A DNA stretch of 64,000 nt, taken from NCBI GenBank assembly GCA_001724855.1, contig MEED01000010.1, positions 21,843-85,842 on the forward strand, read 5' to 3'. The notes under the pieces were generated by a model. The model saw only the letters and a program-made list of their open reading frames with translations. It was not told the DNA's origin and did no database searches. Below, in pieces: positions 54,089 through 62,117 of the stretch. The translations under genes were made by a program, and so were the position numbers. Position 1 is the first letter of the stretch; each line of letters starts with the position of its first letter. The stretch comes from Lautropia sp. SCN 69-89 (lineage in GTDB: Bacteria; Pseudomonadota; Gammaproteobacteria; Burkholderiales; Burkholderiaceae_E).

Positions 54089-55291
54089 ATGAAAGAACAT
54101 CGCCACGCTCGCGCGCGCGAGCGCAAGAGCCACCTCGCGCCGGATGCCGAAAAGCTCGTCTCCTCGGCGCTCGGCCTGGCCAATTCCGGAAGCAGGCTGG
54201 AAGACCGCTTCTGGGAGGCGCAGCTGTCGGCCCGGCTCGATCGGCTGCTCGACAGCGGTCACGTCCAGTCGGTCTACGACGCGCTCGATCGCCTGAACCA
54301 GACCGACGGCGAAGCCTACGGCGTGCTGATCGAAGCGGTCGAGGAGTCCGCCGAAACCGTCTCGGTCGAAGTCGACGGCGAGCGCTGGGAGGCGCTGCTG
54401 GTGGCCGCGCCGCTGGTCGTCTGGACGCGCTTTCGCATTCCGTCGGGCCCGATCCCTGCCGATCTCGCGCAGACCCTGTCGGCGCACTGGCAGGCGCACA
54501 CGCTGTCCGGTGCCGCCCGCTTCCGGTTCGTTCCGTACCTCTACAGCATCGACCAGTTGCCGCGCGACTTCGGTGAATTGCGCCGACTCACCCGTCGCCT
54601 GGCGCAGGCGGCGGTGTCGGGGCAGGGGCCGCGGCTCGAGCTGAAGGCGCTGCCCGAGACGGCCGACATGCTGGCCGACACGCGTTTCCTGCTCGGCGTG
54701 GTCGCGGCGCCGGCGGGCAAGCCGCTGTTTCGCTGGCAGGAATCGGAGTCGGGCGAACACGCCAGCCGCGTCGCCTGCCTCGAGCAGTGGATCGCCCAGG
54801 CGCGGCCGAACATCGAGCCGCTGCTGCAGGGCTGCGGCTTCGAATGCCTGTTGCCCGACGCGTATCACATCAACATGCGCGAATCCGACCGGCGCGTGCG
54901 GCCCTATTCGATCCGCGCGGCGGTGCACTTCCTCACGCACGCGCTCGACATCGAGGCCGACGAGATCAATGCGACGATCGCCACGTTCGGCCACGAGCGG
55001 CCCGACGAGTACCGCATCGGCATGAGCATCCGCGACAGCGACGAGGTCGCGCACGGCGTCGTCTGGCCGCTGCTGGGCGCCGAGAGCGAGCAGGACGAGC
55101 CTTCGCCGATCGAGCAGATCCGCGAAGTGCTGCGCGAGGTCGGCGTGGGCGAAGTGCGCGCGTGGCCGGAACTGAACGAGCCGGAATTCTGCGAAGACTG
55201 CGGGGTGCCGCTGTACCCCAACGGCAAGGGCGAGATCGTGCACGCCGAGATGCCCGGCGACGTCGAGCCCGAGTCGACCCATTTTCACTGA
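54089..55291 (+). CDS. DUF2863 family protein
   Basis: A 400-residue soluble protein without signal peptide or membrane helix. The overall pattern, with PLVVWTRFRIPSGPI, FRFVPYLYSIDQLPRDF and a short C-terminal Cys pair CEDCGVPLYPN, fits DUF2863, a family found mainly in Burkholderiales. The C-x2-C pair near residue 370 could be half of a metal site. Function is unknown. AAGGACA precedes the ATG. Confidence 0.8.
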   Translation: MKEHRHARARERKSHLAPDAEKLVSSALGLANSGSRLEDRFWEAQLSARLDRLLDSGHVQSVYDALDRLNQTDGEAYGVLIEAVEESAETVSVEVDGERWEALLVAAPLVVWTRFRIPSGPIPADLAQTLSAHWQAHTLSGAARFRFVPYLYSIDQLPRDFGELRRLTRRLAQAAVSGQGPRLELKALPETADMLADTRFLLGVVAAPAGKPLFRWQESESGEHASRVACLEQWIAQARPNIEPLLQGCGFECLLPDAYHINMRESDRRVRPYSIRAAVHFLTHALDIEADEINATIATFGHERPDEYRIGMSIRDSDEVAHGVVWPLLGAESEQDEPSPIEQIREVLREVGVGEVRAWPELNEPEFCEDCGVPLYPNGKGEIVHAEMPGDVEPESTHFH

Positions 55292-55362
55292 GCGGTCGCG
55301 CGGCCGCTGATCCGCACGCGGCGCGCGGGCTCACGCGGGGGCGATTGTAGTGTGAACACGCC

Positions 55363-55893
55363 CTAGCGCGCGCCGATGCGGCTGCGCGCCTGCGCGATGC
55401 GCTGCTCGAGGTAGGCGCCGTAGAAGTCGGGCGACGAATAGCCCACGAGGCGCTCGGCGACCTCCTTGCCGTCGGGTCCGATGAAGGCGACGGTCGGGGC
55501 GACGCGGATGTCGAGCGAGGCGGCGAGGGCGGCCGGGCTGCGGGGCGCGACGGCATCGGCCGCGTTGCCGGGGCCGTGCGCGCGCGCCGCCGCGTCGGCG
55601 AACGGCGTGCGGTCGCCGAGCTCGTACTCCACCACGCGCAGGCGCTGCGCCGACTGCCCGCGGGCCAGGTGGCGCAGCTGTTCGCGGCGAACCGCTTCGC
55701 AGTAGGGGCACCCGGGCAACGAAAACAGTGCGACGATCACGGTGCCGTCGCGGACGGCCTCGCGCAGCAGCGCATCGTGCGAGGCGGGGCGCTCGATGCT
55801 TTCGGGCGCGCGCGCCGGCACCGATTGCGCGCCCGCGTGCATCGAAACGACGGCGGCCACCAGCGAGGCCGCGGCCAGTTGCAGCGCATTCAT
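55363..55893 (-). CDS. Periplasmic thioredoxin-like protein (SoxS/SoxW type)
   Basis: A 176-residue protein with a signal peptide (about residues 1-23) and a thioredoxin fold with active site CPYC at 62-65 (LPGCPYCEAVRREQL). A cis-Pro motif VAPTVAFIG follows. Placed divergently from soxY, it probably acts as a periplasmic reductant that keeps a Sox protein such as SoxY active. ATG 55893 starts the signal peptide; earlier in-frame Mets precede it without conserved sequence. Confidence 0.85.
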   Translation of the reverse strand: MNALQLAAASLVAAVVSMHAGAQSVPARAPESIERPASHDALLREAVRDGTVIVALFSLPGCPYCEAVRREQLRHLARGQSAQRLRVVEYELGDRTPFADAAARAHGPGNAADAVAPRSPAALAASLDIRVAPTVAFIGPDGKEVAERLVGYSSPDFYGAYLEQRIAQARSRIGAR

Positions 55894-55917
55894 GTTTCGT
55901 CGACGCACTCCGCAGAT

Positions 55918-55950
55918 CCGCGAACGACCAGACGGTATCATCGTTCGCGG
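55918..55950. promoter_or_regulatory. Perfect 10-bp inverted repeat, candidate sox operator
   Basis: CCGCGAACGA (55918-55927) and TCGTTCGCGG (55941-55950) are perfect reverse complements separated by 13 bp. The repeat lies in the soxS-like/soxY intergenic region, 25 bp upstream of the thioredoxin start, and encloses a TATCAT -10-like hexamer. There is no T-tract. It looks like an operator for a dimeric repressor such as the ArsR-type SoxR. Confidence 0.55.
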
Positions 55951-55992
55951 CAGGCCGCCTTGCCGCGGGTCGTCACGGCTCGCGCACACTCT

Positions 55993-56018
55993 GGGTAATC
56001 CCTACCCGATATGGGGAT
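55993..56018. promoter_or_regulatory. Nested inverted repeats upstream of soxY
   Basis: GGGTA-N5-TACCC (55993-56007) overlaps ATCCC (55998-56002) pairing with GGGAT (56014-56018). This second palindromic block is about 85-110 bp upstream of the soxY ATG. Possible regulator site; weak evidence. Confidence 0.35.
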
Positions 56019-56103
56019 GGCACTGCGAGTTCAATTTGATATCGTCGGCCGACCGTATTCCGCTCCGGCAGGGCGGTGCACTGCAAACGAAGGAGACCCG
56101 AGC

Positions 56104-56574
56104 ATGAATCCCTCACGACGTACCACGCTGCAGGTCGCTGGCAGCGCGGGCCTGTACGGCGCACTGGCCGCGATCGGCCTGCTGCGGCCCGGTTCGGCCG
56201 CCGCGCAGGCGTTCGACCAGGGTGCGTTCAAGACGACCGGCGTTGCCGCGACCCTCAAGGCGCTGGGCGCCGAGGGTGCGGTGGAGTCCAGGGACGTCGT
56301 GATCGTCGCGCCCGATATCGCCGAGAACGGCGCGGTGGTGCCGGTCGCGATCAAGAGCAGCCTGCCGAAGACGCAGATGATGGCCTTGCTGGTCGAGAAG
56401 AACCCGAACGCGCTGGCCGGCGCCTACGAGTTCCTCGACGGCGCCGATCCCGAGGTCAGCATGCGGATCAAGATGGGCCAGACGTCCGACGTCGTCGCGC
56501 TGGTGAAGGCCGACGGCAAGTTCTACATGGCCAGGAAAGAGGTCAAGGTCACGCTGGGCGGCTGCGGCGGCTGA
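56104..56574 (+). CDS. soxY: Sulfur carrier protein SoxY
   Basis: A 156-residue periplasmic carrier of sulfur intermediates. A twin-arginine-type signal (SRRTTLQVAG) covers the first 35 residues. The protein ends in the GGCGG swinging arm whose Cys154 holds the sulfur substrate. It pairs with SoxZ (32 bp downstream). AAGGAGA precedes ATG 56104, which is preferred over an in-frame start at 56011. Confidence 0.96.
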   Translation: MNPSRRTTLQVAGSAGLYGALAAIGLLRPGSAAAQAFDQGAFKTTGVAATLKALGAEGAVESRDVVIVAPDIAENGAVVPVAIKSSLPKTQMMALLVEKNPNALAGAYEFLDGADPEVSMRIKMGQTSDVVALVKADGKFYMARKEVKVTLGGCGG

Positions 56575-56606
56575 CCCCTGCAACGACACGCATCTGGAGA
56601 CGATCG

Positions 56607-56921
56607 ATGGCAGACCCGATGAAGATCCGCGCCGCCGTCAAGGACGGCGGGGCAGACGTGCGCGTGCTGATGGCGCACGAGATGGAGACCGGACAGCGCA
56701 AGGATTCCTCAGGCAAGGTGATCCCCGCCTGGCACATCACGGAAGTGACCGCGACGCTGAACGGCAAGCCGGTGCTCAAGGTGCACTGGGGTCCGGCGAT
56801 CTCGAAGAACCCCTACCTGCAGTTCCGCGTGAAGGGCGCGAAAGCCGGCGACAAGATCGGCGTGAGCTGGGTCGACAACAAGGGCGACAAGCGCACCGAC
56901 GAGGCGACGGTCGCCGGTTGA
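56607..56921 (+). CDS. soxZ: Sulfur carrier complex protein SoxZ
   Basis: A 104-residue immunoglobulin-like partner of SoxY, without its own signal peptide; it is normally exported together with SoxY. Conserved segments: RVLMAHEMETGQRKDSSGK and NPYLQFRVKGAKAGD. Start ATG 56607 after a GGAG site. Confidence 0.95.
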   Translation: MADPMKIRAAVKDGGADVRVLMAHEMETGQRKDSSGKVIPAWHITEVTATLNGKPVLKVHWGPAISKNPYLQFRVKGAKAGDKIGVSWVDNKGDKRTDEATVAG

Positions 56922-56998
56922 GGCCGCTGGCTCGCGCGCGCCTGCCGGGGCGCGCGCGAGCGCGCGGCGAAACCCGTGGCCACCAACAGGAGACAAGC

Positions 56999-57445
56999 AT
57001 GGCCGATTTCATTCGTGCGTCGAGCCGTCTTCGCAGCGCCGCCGCTGCGGTGCTTCTCGCCGGATGCGTCACGATGGCCTGGGCCGGCGAGCCGATCTCG
57101 GTCGTGTACCACCTGAACGAGGGGCTCGGCCAGGCGCAGCGCGCGATCGGCAACATCCGCAACCACCTGAACGCAGAACCCTCGACGAAGATCGTCGTGG
57201 TCACCCACGGCAAGGGCATCGACTTCCTTCTCGAAGGTGCGAAGAACGACCAGGGGCAGGAGTTCTCGGCGGCGGTCGCGGAGCTTGCCGGACGGGGCGT
57301 CGAGTTCAGCGTGTGCAACAACACGCTCGCGGGTCGCAGCATCCCGAAGGACAAGGTCCTCATGGAAGCGAAGGTCGTCCCTTCGGGGGTGGCCGAGATC
57401 GCGAAGTTGCAGGCCGAGAAGCACTTCGCCTACCTGAGGCCGTGA
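56999..57445 (+). CDS. Exported DsrE-family protein in the sox operon
   Basis: A 148-residue DsrE/DsrF-like protein with an N-terminal export signal. It may be a lipoprotein (LLAGC, Cys at about residue 23) or be cut after AWA. The DsrE core includes VVYHLNEGLGQAQRAIGNIRNHL and the conserved cysteine in EFSVCNNTLAGR. Family members bind or transfer sulfur on this cysteine. Its position between soxZ and soxA suggests a periplasmic sulfur-handling partner; this is inference. Confidence 0.82.
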   Translation: MADFIRASSRLRSAAAAVLLAGCVTMAWAGEPISVVYHLNEGLGQAQRAIGNIRNHLNAEPSTKIVVVTHGKGIDFLLEGAKNDQGQEFSAAVAELAGRGVEFSVCNNTLAGRSIPKDKVLMEAKVVPSGVAEIAKLQAEKHFAYLRP

Positions 57446-57459
57446 CGCGGATGGGGCAT

Positions 57460-57478
57460 CGCTGCGGGATGCGCAGCG
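57460..57478 (+). other. Hairpin between the dsrE-like gene and soxA
   Basis: CGCTGCG (57460-57466) pairs with CGCAGCG (57472-57478) around a 5-nt loop, in the 88-bp gap. No T-run follows, so it may serve mRNA processing or stability rather than termination. Confidence 0.35.
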
Positions 57479-57533
57479 GAGTTCCCGTTCGCGCGAGCAG
57501 TTCCCGAAAGAACCGACAAGACGGAGACACGAG

Positions 57534-58373
57534 ATGAAGCAATGGCGAAAACCGACGCCGTGCAGGACGATTGCCGGCGCCATGCTCGCGGGTTCGCTGG
57601 CGCTGGCTGCCGGCGCCGCGCTCGCGCAGGAGCGCGACATCACTGCGGAGCAGTTCGAGAAGTTCCGCCTGATGATGGAGGAGTCCAACACTGCCGAACT
57701 CTTCGAAGCCAAGGGCGAGGAGTTGTGGAAGACGAAGCGCGGACCGAAGAACGCGTCGCTCGAGCAATGCGACCTCGGCCTGGGGCCGGGGGTCCTGAAA
57801 GGCGCCTACGTGCAGTCGCCGCGCTACTACCCCGACGTCGGCAAGGTGATGGACATCGAGCGCCGCATCGCGCATTGCATGGTCACGCTGCAGGGCTTCA
57901 AGCCCGAAGACCTGTCGAAGCAGCCGTTCAGCAACGCGAAGCAGACGCCCGACCTGGTGTCGCTCGTGACCTACGTCGCCGGGCAGTCGCGCGGCATGAA
58001 GATCGCGGTGCCGCAGTCGAACCCCGAGGAGCGCGAGACCTACAAGCTCGGCGAGGCGATCTTCTACCATCGTGCCGGCCCCTGGGATTTCTCGTGCGCG
58101 AGTTGCCACGGCGAGGACGGCAAGCGCATCCGCACCCAGAACCTGCCCAACTTCACCAAGCCCGGAACCGCCGACCGCGGTTTCATCGGATGGCCCGGAT
58201 ACCGGATGACCGGCGGCCTGATGCACACGCTGCAGTGGCGCATGAACGACTGCTTCCGCCAGCAACGGTTCCCCGAGCCCGGCTACCTGTCGGACACCGT
58301 CACCGCGCTGCTCGCCTACATGGGCGTGAACGCGAACGGGTCGACGTACAGGGGACCGGGGATCAAGCGCTGA
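57534..58373 (+). CDS. soxA: Sulfur oxidation c-type cytochrome SoxA (monoheme type)
   Basis: A 279-residue periplasmic cytochrome. The signal peptide ends near residue 32. A single heme site CASCH is at 188-192, and Cys240 (NDCFRQQRFPEPGY) is the active-site heme ligand that becomes a persulfide. The first heme of diheme SoxA proteins is missing; only Cys79 and Cys115 remain there, likely as a disulfide. With SoxX it links thiosulfate to SoxY. A GGAGACACGAG ribosome site precedes ATG 57534. Confidence 0.94.
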   Translation: MKQWRKPTPCRTIAGAMLAGSLALAAGAALAQERDITAEQFEKFRLMMEESNTAELFEAKGEELWKTKRGPKNASLEQCDLGLGPGVLKGAYVQSPRYYPDVGKVMDIERRIAHCMVTLQGFKPEDLSKQPFSNAKQTPDLVSLVTYVAGQSRGMKIAVPQSNPEERETYKLGEAIFYHRAGPWDFSCASCHGEDGKRIRTQNLPNFTKPGTADRGFIGWPGYRMTGGLMHTLQWRMNDCFRQQRFPEPGYLSDTVTALLAYMGVNANGSTYRGPGIKR

Positions 58374-58398
58374 ACGCGGCGCGACGAGGAGACAGACG

Positions 58399-59016
58399 AT
58401 GAAACGAGCAATCATCTGGTCGGGCGTCCTTGCCGCGGCCGTTGCCGGCGGCTGCGCCACCACGGCAGACCGCGCCGCCTACGACGCGAAGGCGACCGCG
58501 ACGATCCAGCGCGACTTCCATGCGCGCGGCATCGCCACGATGGACCGGCTCGAGCAGGACGAGCTGCAACTCGCCTGCACGAAGTACCGGGATCATCTGC
58601 CGGCGGACGTCGAGAAGCGCCTCGCGGCCCAGCAGGCCGCCGCGATCAGGCTGCCGGCCGACGGGAAGCTTTCGGGCGACTGGAAGCGCGGCGCGGCGCT
58701 CGCCGAGAACGGCCGTGGCATGACCTGGAGCGACAAGCCGGGCCAGCCGAGCGGCGGCAGCTGCTACAACTGCCACGAACTCGCGCCGCAGCAGACCTCG
58801 TTCGGCACGATGGGCCCGAGCCTGCGCCAGTTCGGCAAGCTGCGCGGCTACACCGCCGAGGTGCAGAAATACGCGTACGAGCGCATCTACAACTCGAAGG
58901 CGTTCACGCCGTGCTCGGCCATGCCGCGCTTCGGCACTTCGGGCACGCTCACCGAGGCGCAGATCAAGGACCTGGTCGCCTACCTGACGGATCCCGAGTC
59001 GCCGGTCAACAAGTGA
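58399..59016 (+). CDS. soxX: Sulfur oxidation c-type cytochrome SoxX
   Basis: A 205-residue monoheme cytochrome with heme site CYNCH (122-126) and axial Met in CSAMPRFG. The N-terminus looks like a lipoprotein signal (VAGGC, Cys19). A helical region of about 80 residues before the heme domain makes it longer than minimal SoxX proteins. Partner of SoxA, 25 bp upstream. Followed by a rho-independent terminator. Confidence 0.93.
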   Translation: MKRAIIWSGVLAAAVAGGCATTADRAAYDAKATATIQRDFHARGIATMDRLEQDELQLACTKYRDHLPADVEKRLAAQQAAAIRLPADGKLSGDWKRGAALAENGRGMTWSDKPGQPSGGSCYNCHELAPQQTSFGTMGPSLRQFGKLRGYTAEVQKYAYERIYNSKAFTPCSAMPRFGTSGTLTEAQIKDLVAYLTDPESPVNK

Positions 59017-59030
59017 TCGGTTCATCGGTG

Positions 59031-59056
59031 GGGCCGCCCGTGGGCGGCCCTTTTTT
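59031..59056 (+). terminator. Rho-independent terminator after soxX
   Basis: A 9-bp perfect stem (GGGCCGCCC / GGGCGGCCC, 59031-59039 and 59042-59050) is followed at once by six T residues (59051-59056). It lies 14 bp after the soxX stop and 39 bp before soxB. Confidence 0.9.
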
Positions 59057-59095
59057 CGTCCGTGCTCCGGACGAGCGCTTCACCCGGATCGGACA

Positions 59096-60820
59096 ATGAT
59101 GGATCGAAGGGAGTTCCTGCAGGTTCTCGCGACTGCCTCGGCAGCCGGCCTGTCGCTGCAGGGTTGCGCGTCGACGGGCGGCGCGGCGGCGGGCAGCGGC
59201 GCCGACGCCATGTACGACGTGCCGCGCTTCGGCAACGTGAGCCTGCTGCACTTCACCGACTGTCACGCGCAACTGTTGCCGGTCTACTTCCGCGAGCCGA
59301 GCGTCAATCTCGGCGTCGCCGGGGCCCGGGGCCGGCCGCCCCACCTGGTGGGCGAGCACCTGCTGAAGGCGTTCGGCGTGCGCTCGGGTACGCCCGAGGC
59401 GCATGCCTTCACTTTCCTCGATTTCGAGGCGGCCGCGCGTACCTACGGCAAGGTCGGCGGCTTCGCTCACCTGGCCACGCTCGTCAAGCGGGTGAAGGCC
59501 TCGCGCCCCGGCGCGCTGCTGCTCGACGGCGGCGACACCTGGCAGGGTTCGGCCACCGCACTGTGGTCGAAGGGCCAGGACATGGTCGACGCGTGCAAGC
59601 TGCTCGGCGTCGACGTGATGACCGGCCACTGGGAGTTCACGCTGGGCGCGAGGCGCGTCGAGGAAATCGTCGCGAACGACTTCAAGGGCCGCGTCGATTT
59701 TCTCGCGCAGAACGTGCGCACCACCGATTTCGAAGACCCGGTGTTCGCGTCGCATACGATGCGCAGCATCAATGGCGTCCCGGTGGCGATCATCGGCCAG
59801 GCGTTTCCCTACACCCCGATCGCCAACCCGCGCTACATGGTCCCCGACTGGAGCTTCGGCATCCAGGACGAGCGGCTGCAGAAGGTCGTCGACGAGGTGC
59901 GCGGCAGGGGCGCGCAGGTGGTGGTGCTGCTGTCGCACAACGGCATGGACGTCGACCTGAAGCTGGCCACGCGGGTCACCGGCATCGACGCGATCCTCGG
60001 CGGTCACACGCACGACGGCGTGCCCCAGCCGGTGCCGATCCGCAACGCCGGCGGCGTCACGCTGGTGACCAATGCGGGCTCGAACACCAAGTTCCTCGGC
60101 GTGCTCGATTTCGACGTACGCGGCGGCAAGGTGGCGGAGTTCCGTTATCGGTTGCTGCCGGTGTTCTCGAACCTGCTGCCGGCCGACCCCGAAATGCAGG
60201 CGCTGATCGAGCGCGTGCGCGCGCCGCACCGCGCACGGCTCGAAGAGCCGCTTGCCGTCACCGAGGCGCTGCTCTACCGGCGCGGCAACTTCAACGGCAC
60301 CTTCGATCAGCTGATCCTCGACGCGCTGATGGAAGTCAAGGGCGCGCAGATCGCGTTCTCGCCGGGCTTTCGCTGGGGGACGAGCCTGCTTCCGGGGCAG
60401 GCGATCACCCGCGAGCACCTGATGGACCAGACCGCGATCACCTATCCGTTCACCACGGTGAACGACTTCTCCGGCGAGATGATCAAGACGATCCTCGAGG
60501 ACGTCGCCGACAACCTGTTCAATCCCGATCCCTACTACCAGCAGGGCGGCGACATGGTGCGGGTGGGCGGGCTCACCTACGCCTGTGATCCGAACGCCCC
60601 GATGGGCCGTCGCATCTCGGACATGCGGCTCGACGGCAAGCCGATCGACGCCACGCGCACCTACCGGGTCGCCGGCTGGGCGCCGGTGGCCGAGGGCGCC
60701 AGTGGCGAGCCGATCTGGGAGGTGGTCGAACGCTGGCTCACCGCCAGGGGTACCGTGGCGCCGCGCAGGCTGAACGTGCCGCGTTTGATCGGAATGAAAG
60801 ACAACCCCGGCATGGCCTGA
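59096..60820 (+). CDS. soxB: Thiosulfohydrolase SoxB
   Basis: A 574-residue di-manganese enzyme of the 5'-nucleotidase superfamily that hydrolyses sulfate from SoxY-bound intermediates. A twin-arginine signal (DRREFLQVLATA) precedes the metal motifs: HFTDCHAQLLP (Asp55, His57), LDGGDTWQGSATALW, GHWEFT and LGGHTHDGVP. The C-terminal nucleotidase domain is complete. ATG 59096 and 59099 are adjacent Mets. It sits after a terminator and may have its own promoter or rely on read-through. Confidence 0.95.
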   Translation: MMDRREFLQVLATASAAGLSLQGCASTGGAAAGSGADAMYDVPRFGNVSLLHFTDCHAQLLPVYFREPSVNLGVAGARGRPPHLVGEHLLKAFGVRSGTPEAHAFTFLDFEAAARTYGKVGGFAHLATLVKRVKASRPGALLLDGGDTWQGSATALWSKGQDMVDACKLLGVDVMTGHWEFTLGARRVEEIVANDFKGRVDFLAQNVRTTDFEDPVFASHTMRSINGVPVAIIGQAFPYTPIANPRYMVPDWSFGIQDERLQKVVDEVRGRGAQVVVLLSHNGMDVDLKLATRVTGIDAILGGHTHDGVPQPVPIRNAGGVTLVTNAGSNTKFLGVLDFDVRGGKVAEFRYRLLPVFSNLLPADPEMQALIERVRAPHRARLEEPLAVTEALLYRRGNFNGTFDQLILDALMEVKGAQIAFSPGFRWGTSLLPGQAITREHLMDQTAITYPFTTVNDFSGEMIKTILEDVADNLFNPDPYYQQGGDMVRVGGLTYACDPNAPMGRRISDMRLDGKPIDATRTYRVAGWAPVAEGASGEPIWEVVERWLTARGTVAPRRLNVPRLIGMKDNPGMA

Positions 60821-60861
60821 GACAATCGCCGCTGCCCTAGGGACGCAACGCCGGGAGCGAC

Positions 60862-61410
60862 ATGCCGGAATCGATCGAGCCGCACAATCTTCGGGGTCGG
60901 CGCCGGCTGCTGCGCGGTGCGGCCGGCCTGGCGCTGGCGTGCACGGCGGGGCCGTGCCTCGCGCAGGCTCGCGCCGTGCGCACCGAGCCGCCGGCGATCG
61001 GCGCCAGGATCGATCTGCCAGCCACCCGGCTGCTCGACGGCCGCGAACTGGCGCCCGCTTACTGGCGTGACAAGGTGCTGGTGGTCGAGTTGTGGGCGAG
61101 CTGGTGCCCGTTCTGCAAGCGACAGAACCCGCACCTCGACCGGCTGCATCGCGCGCACGCCGCATCCGGGCTCGAGGTGCTGGCGCTGTCCATCGACCGC
61201 AGGCCCGAGGACGCGCAGCAGTACATGCGCGAGCACGGTTACGCGTTTCATGCCGCGATGTTCGACCCGCACTGGCAGGCGGCCATCGGGCGCCCGAAAG
61301 GCCTGCCGATCGTCTGGGTCATCGGCCGCGACGCCAGGCTCAGGCAGCTCGAGATCGGCGAGATGTTTCCCGAGGACATCGAAGAACTTGCACGCTGGAG
61401 GACATCATGA
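60862..61410 (+). CDS. soxW: TlpA/SoxW-like periplasmic thioredoxin
   Basis: A 182-residue TlpA-type disulfide reductase. The N-terminus has an RRR-L-L twin-arginine-like signal. Active site WCPFCKRQNP has the CPFC pair at 82-85, followed by a peroxiredoxin-like core. Located directly after soxB, as soxW is in several sox clusters. It probably supplies reductant to SoxYZ or to cytochrome maturation. It overlaps the next gene by 4 bp. The symbol is assigned by position and fold. Confidence 0.8.
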   Translation: MPESIEPHNLRGRRRLLRGAAGLALACTAGPCLAQARAVRTEPPAIGARIDLPATRLLDGRELAPAYWRDKVLVVELWASWCPFCKRQNPHLDRLHRAHAASGLEVLALSIDRRPEDAQQYMREHGYAFHAAMFDPHWQAAIGRPKGLPIVWVIGRDARLRQLEIGEMFPEDIEELARWRTS

Positions 61411-61910
61411 CTCTCTCCGGATTCCGTAGCGTCGCGCTGGCCGCGCTGCTGGCGCTGGGCGCGCCGGCCGCGATGGCCGAGTCCACCTTCGCCACGAAGA
61501 GCCTCACCGTCGAGGTCGCCCTGAAGGCGGCGCAGGCCGCGCTCGAGGCTTGCCGCAAGGGCGGCTACCAGGTCGGCGTGGCGGTGAGCGACCGCAGCGG
61601 CGTGCTGCAGGTCTACCTGCGCGATCGTTTTGCCGGCGCGCACACGGTCGACGTGGCCGCCAACAAGGCCTGGACCGCGGCGTCGTTCCGCATCTCCACC
61701 GCCGATCTGGCCGCCGAGACGCAACCGGGCAAGCCGATGAGCGCGATCCGCGACATCCCGCGCGTGGCCGCGCTCGGCGGCGGCCTGCCGATCGAGGCCG
61801 CAGGCTCGACGCTGGCCGGCATCGGCGTGTCGGGCGCCCCCGGCGGCGCCGCCGACGAGGCCTGCGCGCGCGCGGGCATCGAGGCGATCCGCGCCGACAT
61901 CGAGTTCTGA
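61407..61910 (+). CDS. HbpS/GlcG-like exported heme-binding protein
   Basis: A 167-residue protein with a signal peptide (cleavage after AMA near residue 24) and a GlcG/HbpS domain: LTVEVALKAAQAALEACRKGG, VAVSDRSGVLQVYLRD, NKAWTAASF and IGVSGAPGGAADEACARAGI. Family members bind heme or cobalamin-like cofactors in the periplasm. Two cysteines are present. Co-operonic with soxB and soxW (ATGA overlap), so a link to Sox cytochromes is plausible but unproven. Confidence 0.85.
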   Translation: MTLSGFRSVALAALLALGAPAAMAESTFATKSLTVEVALKAAQAALEACRKGGYQVGVAVSDRSGVLQVYLRDRFAGAHTVDVAANKAWTAASFRISTADLAAETQPGKPMSAIRDIPRVAALGGGLPIEAAGSTLAGIGVSGAPGGAADEACARAGIEAIRADIEF

Positions 61911-61911
61911 G

Positions 61912-62061
61912 ATGATGCTTGCGCGCCCGCCGCGGCAATCGTCCGGTGAGGACGACTGCGGCTGCGACCGGCATCCGCGACTGCGGCTGGTGCTATGGGT
62001 ACTCTGGCTCGCGGTCGCGCTCGGCCTGGCGATCTTCACCGGCCACGGGTTGGGGTTCTAG
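61912..62061 (+). CDS. Small single-span membrane protein (49 aa)
   Basis: A short reading frame starts with two ATG codons at 61912 and 61915, 1 bp after the hbpS-like stop. It encodes 49 residues: a charged N-terminus with a Cys-Gly-Cys pair near residue 18-20, then one strong hydrophobic helix (about residues 24-42) and a short tail. Immediate coupling to the preceding gene and the clear membrane helix support it as a real gene. Function unknown. Confidence 0.6.
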   Translation: MMLARPPRQSSGEDDCGCDRHPRLRLVLWVLWLAVALGLAIFTGHGLGF

Positions 62062-62117
62062 GCGCCGGCGGCGTACAGGGCGTGGTCGTCCGCCATCCTG
62101 GTCCAGAATGTCGGCTC

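Noticed and set aside
56036..56049. TTGATATCGTCGGC before soxY as a second FNR box
   Set aside because: Only the left half matches; the right half has no ATCAA-like sequence.
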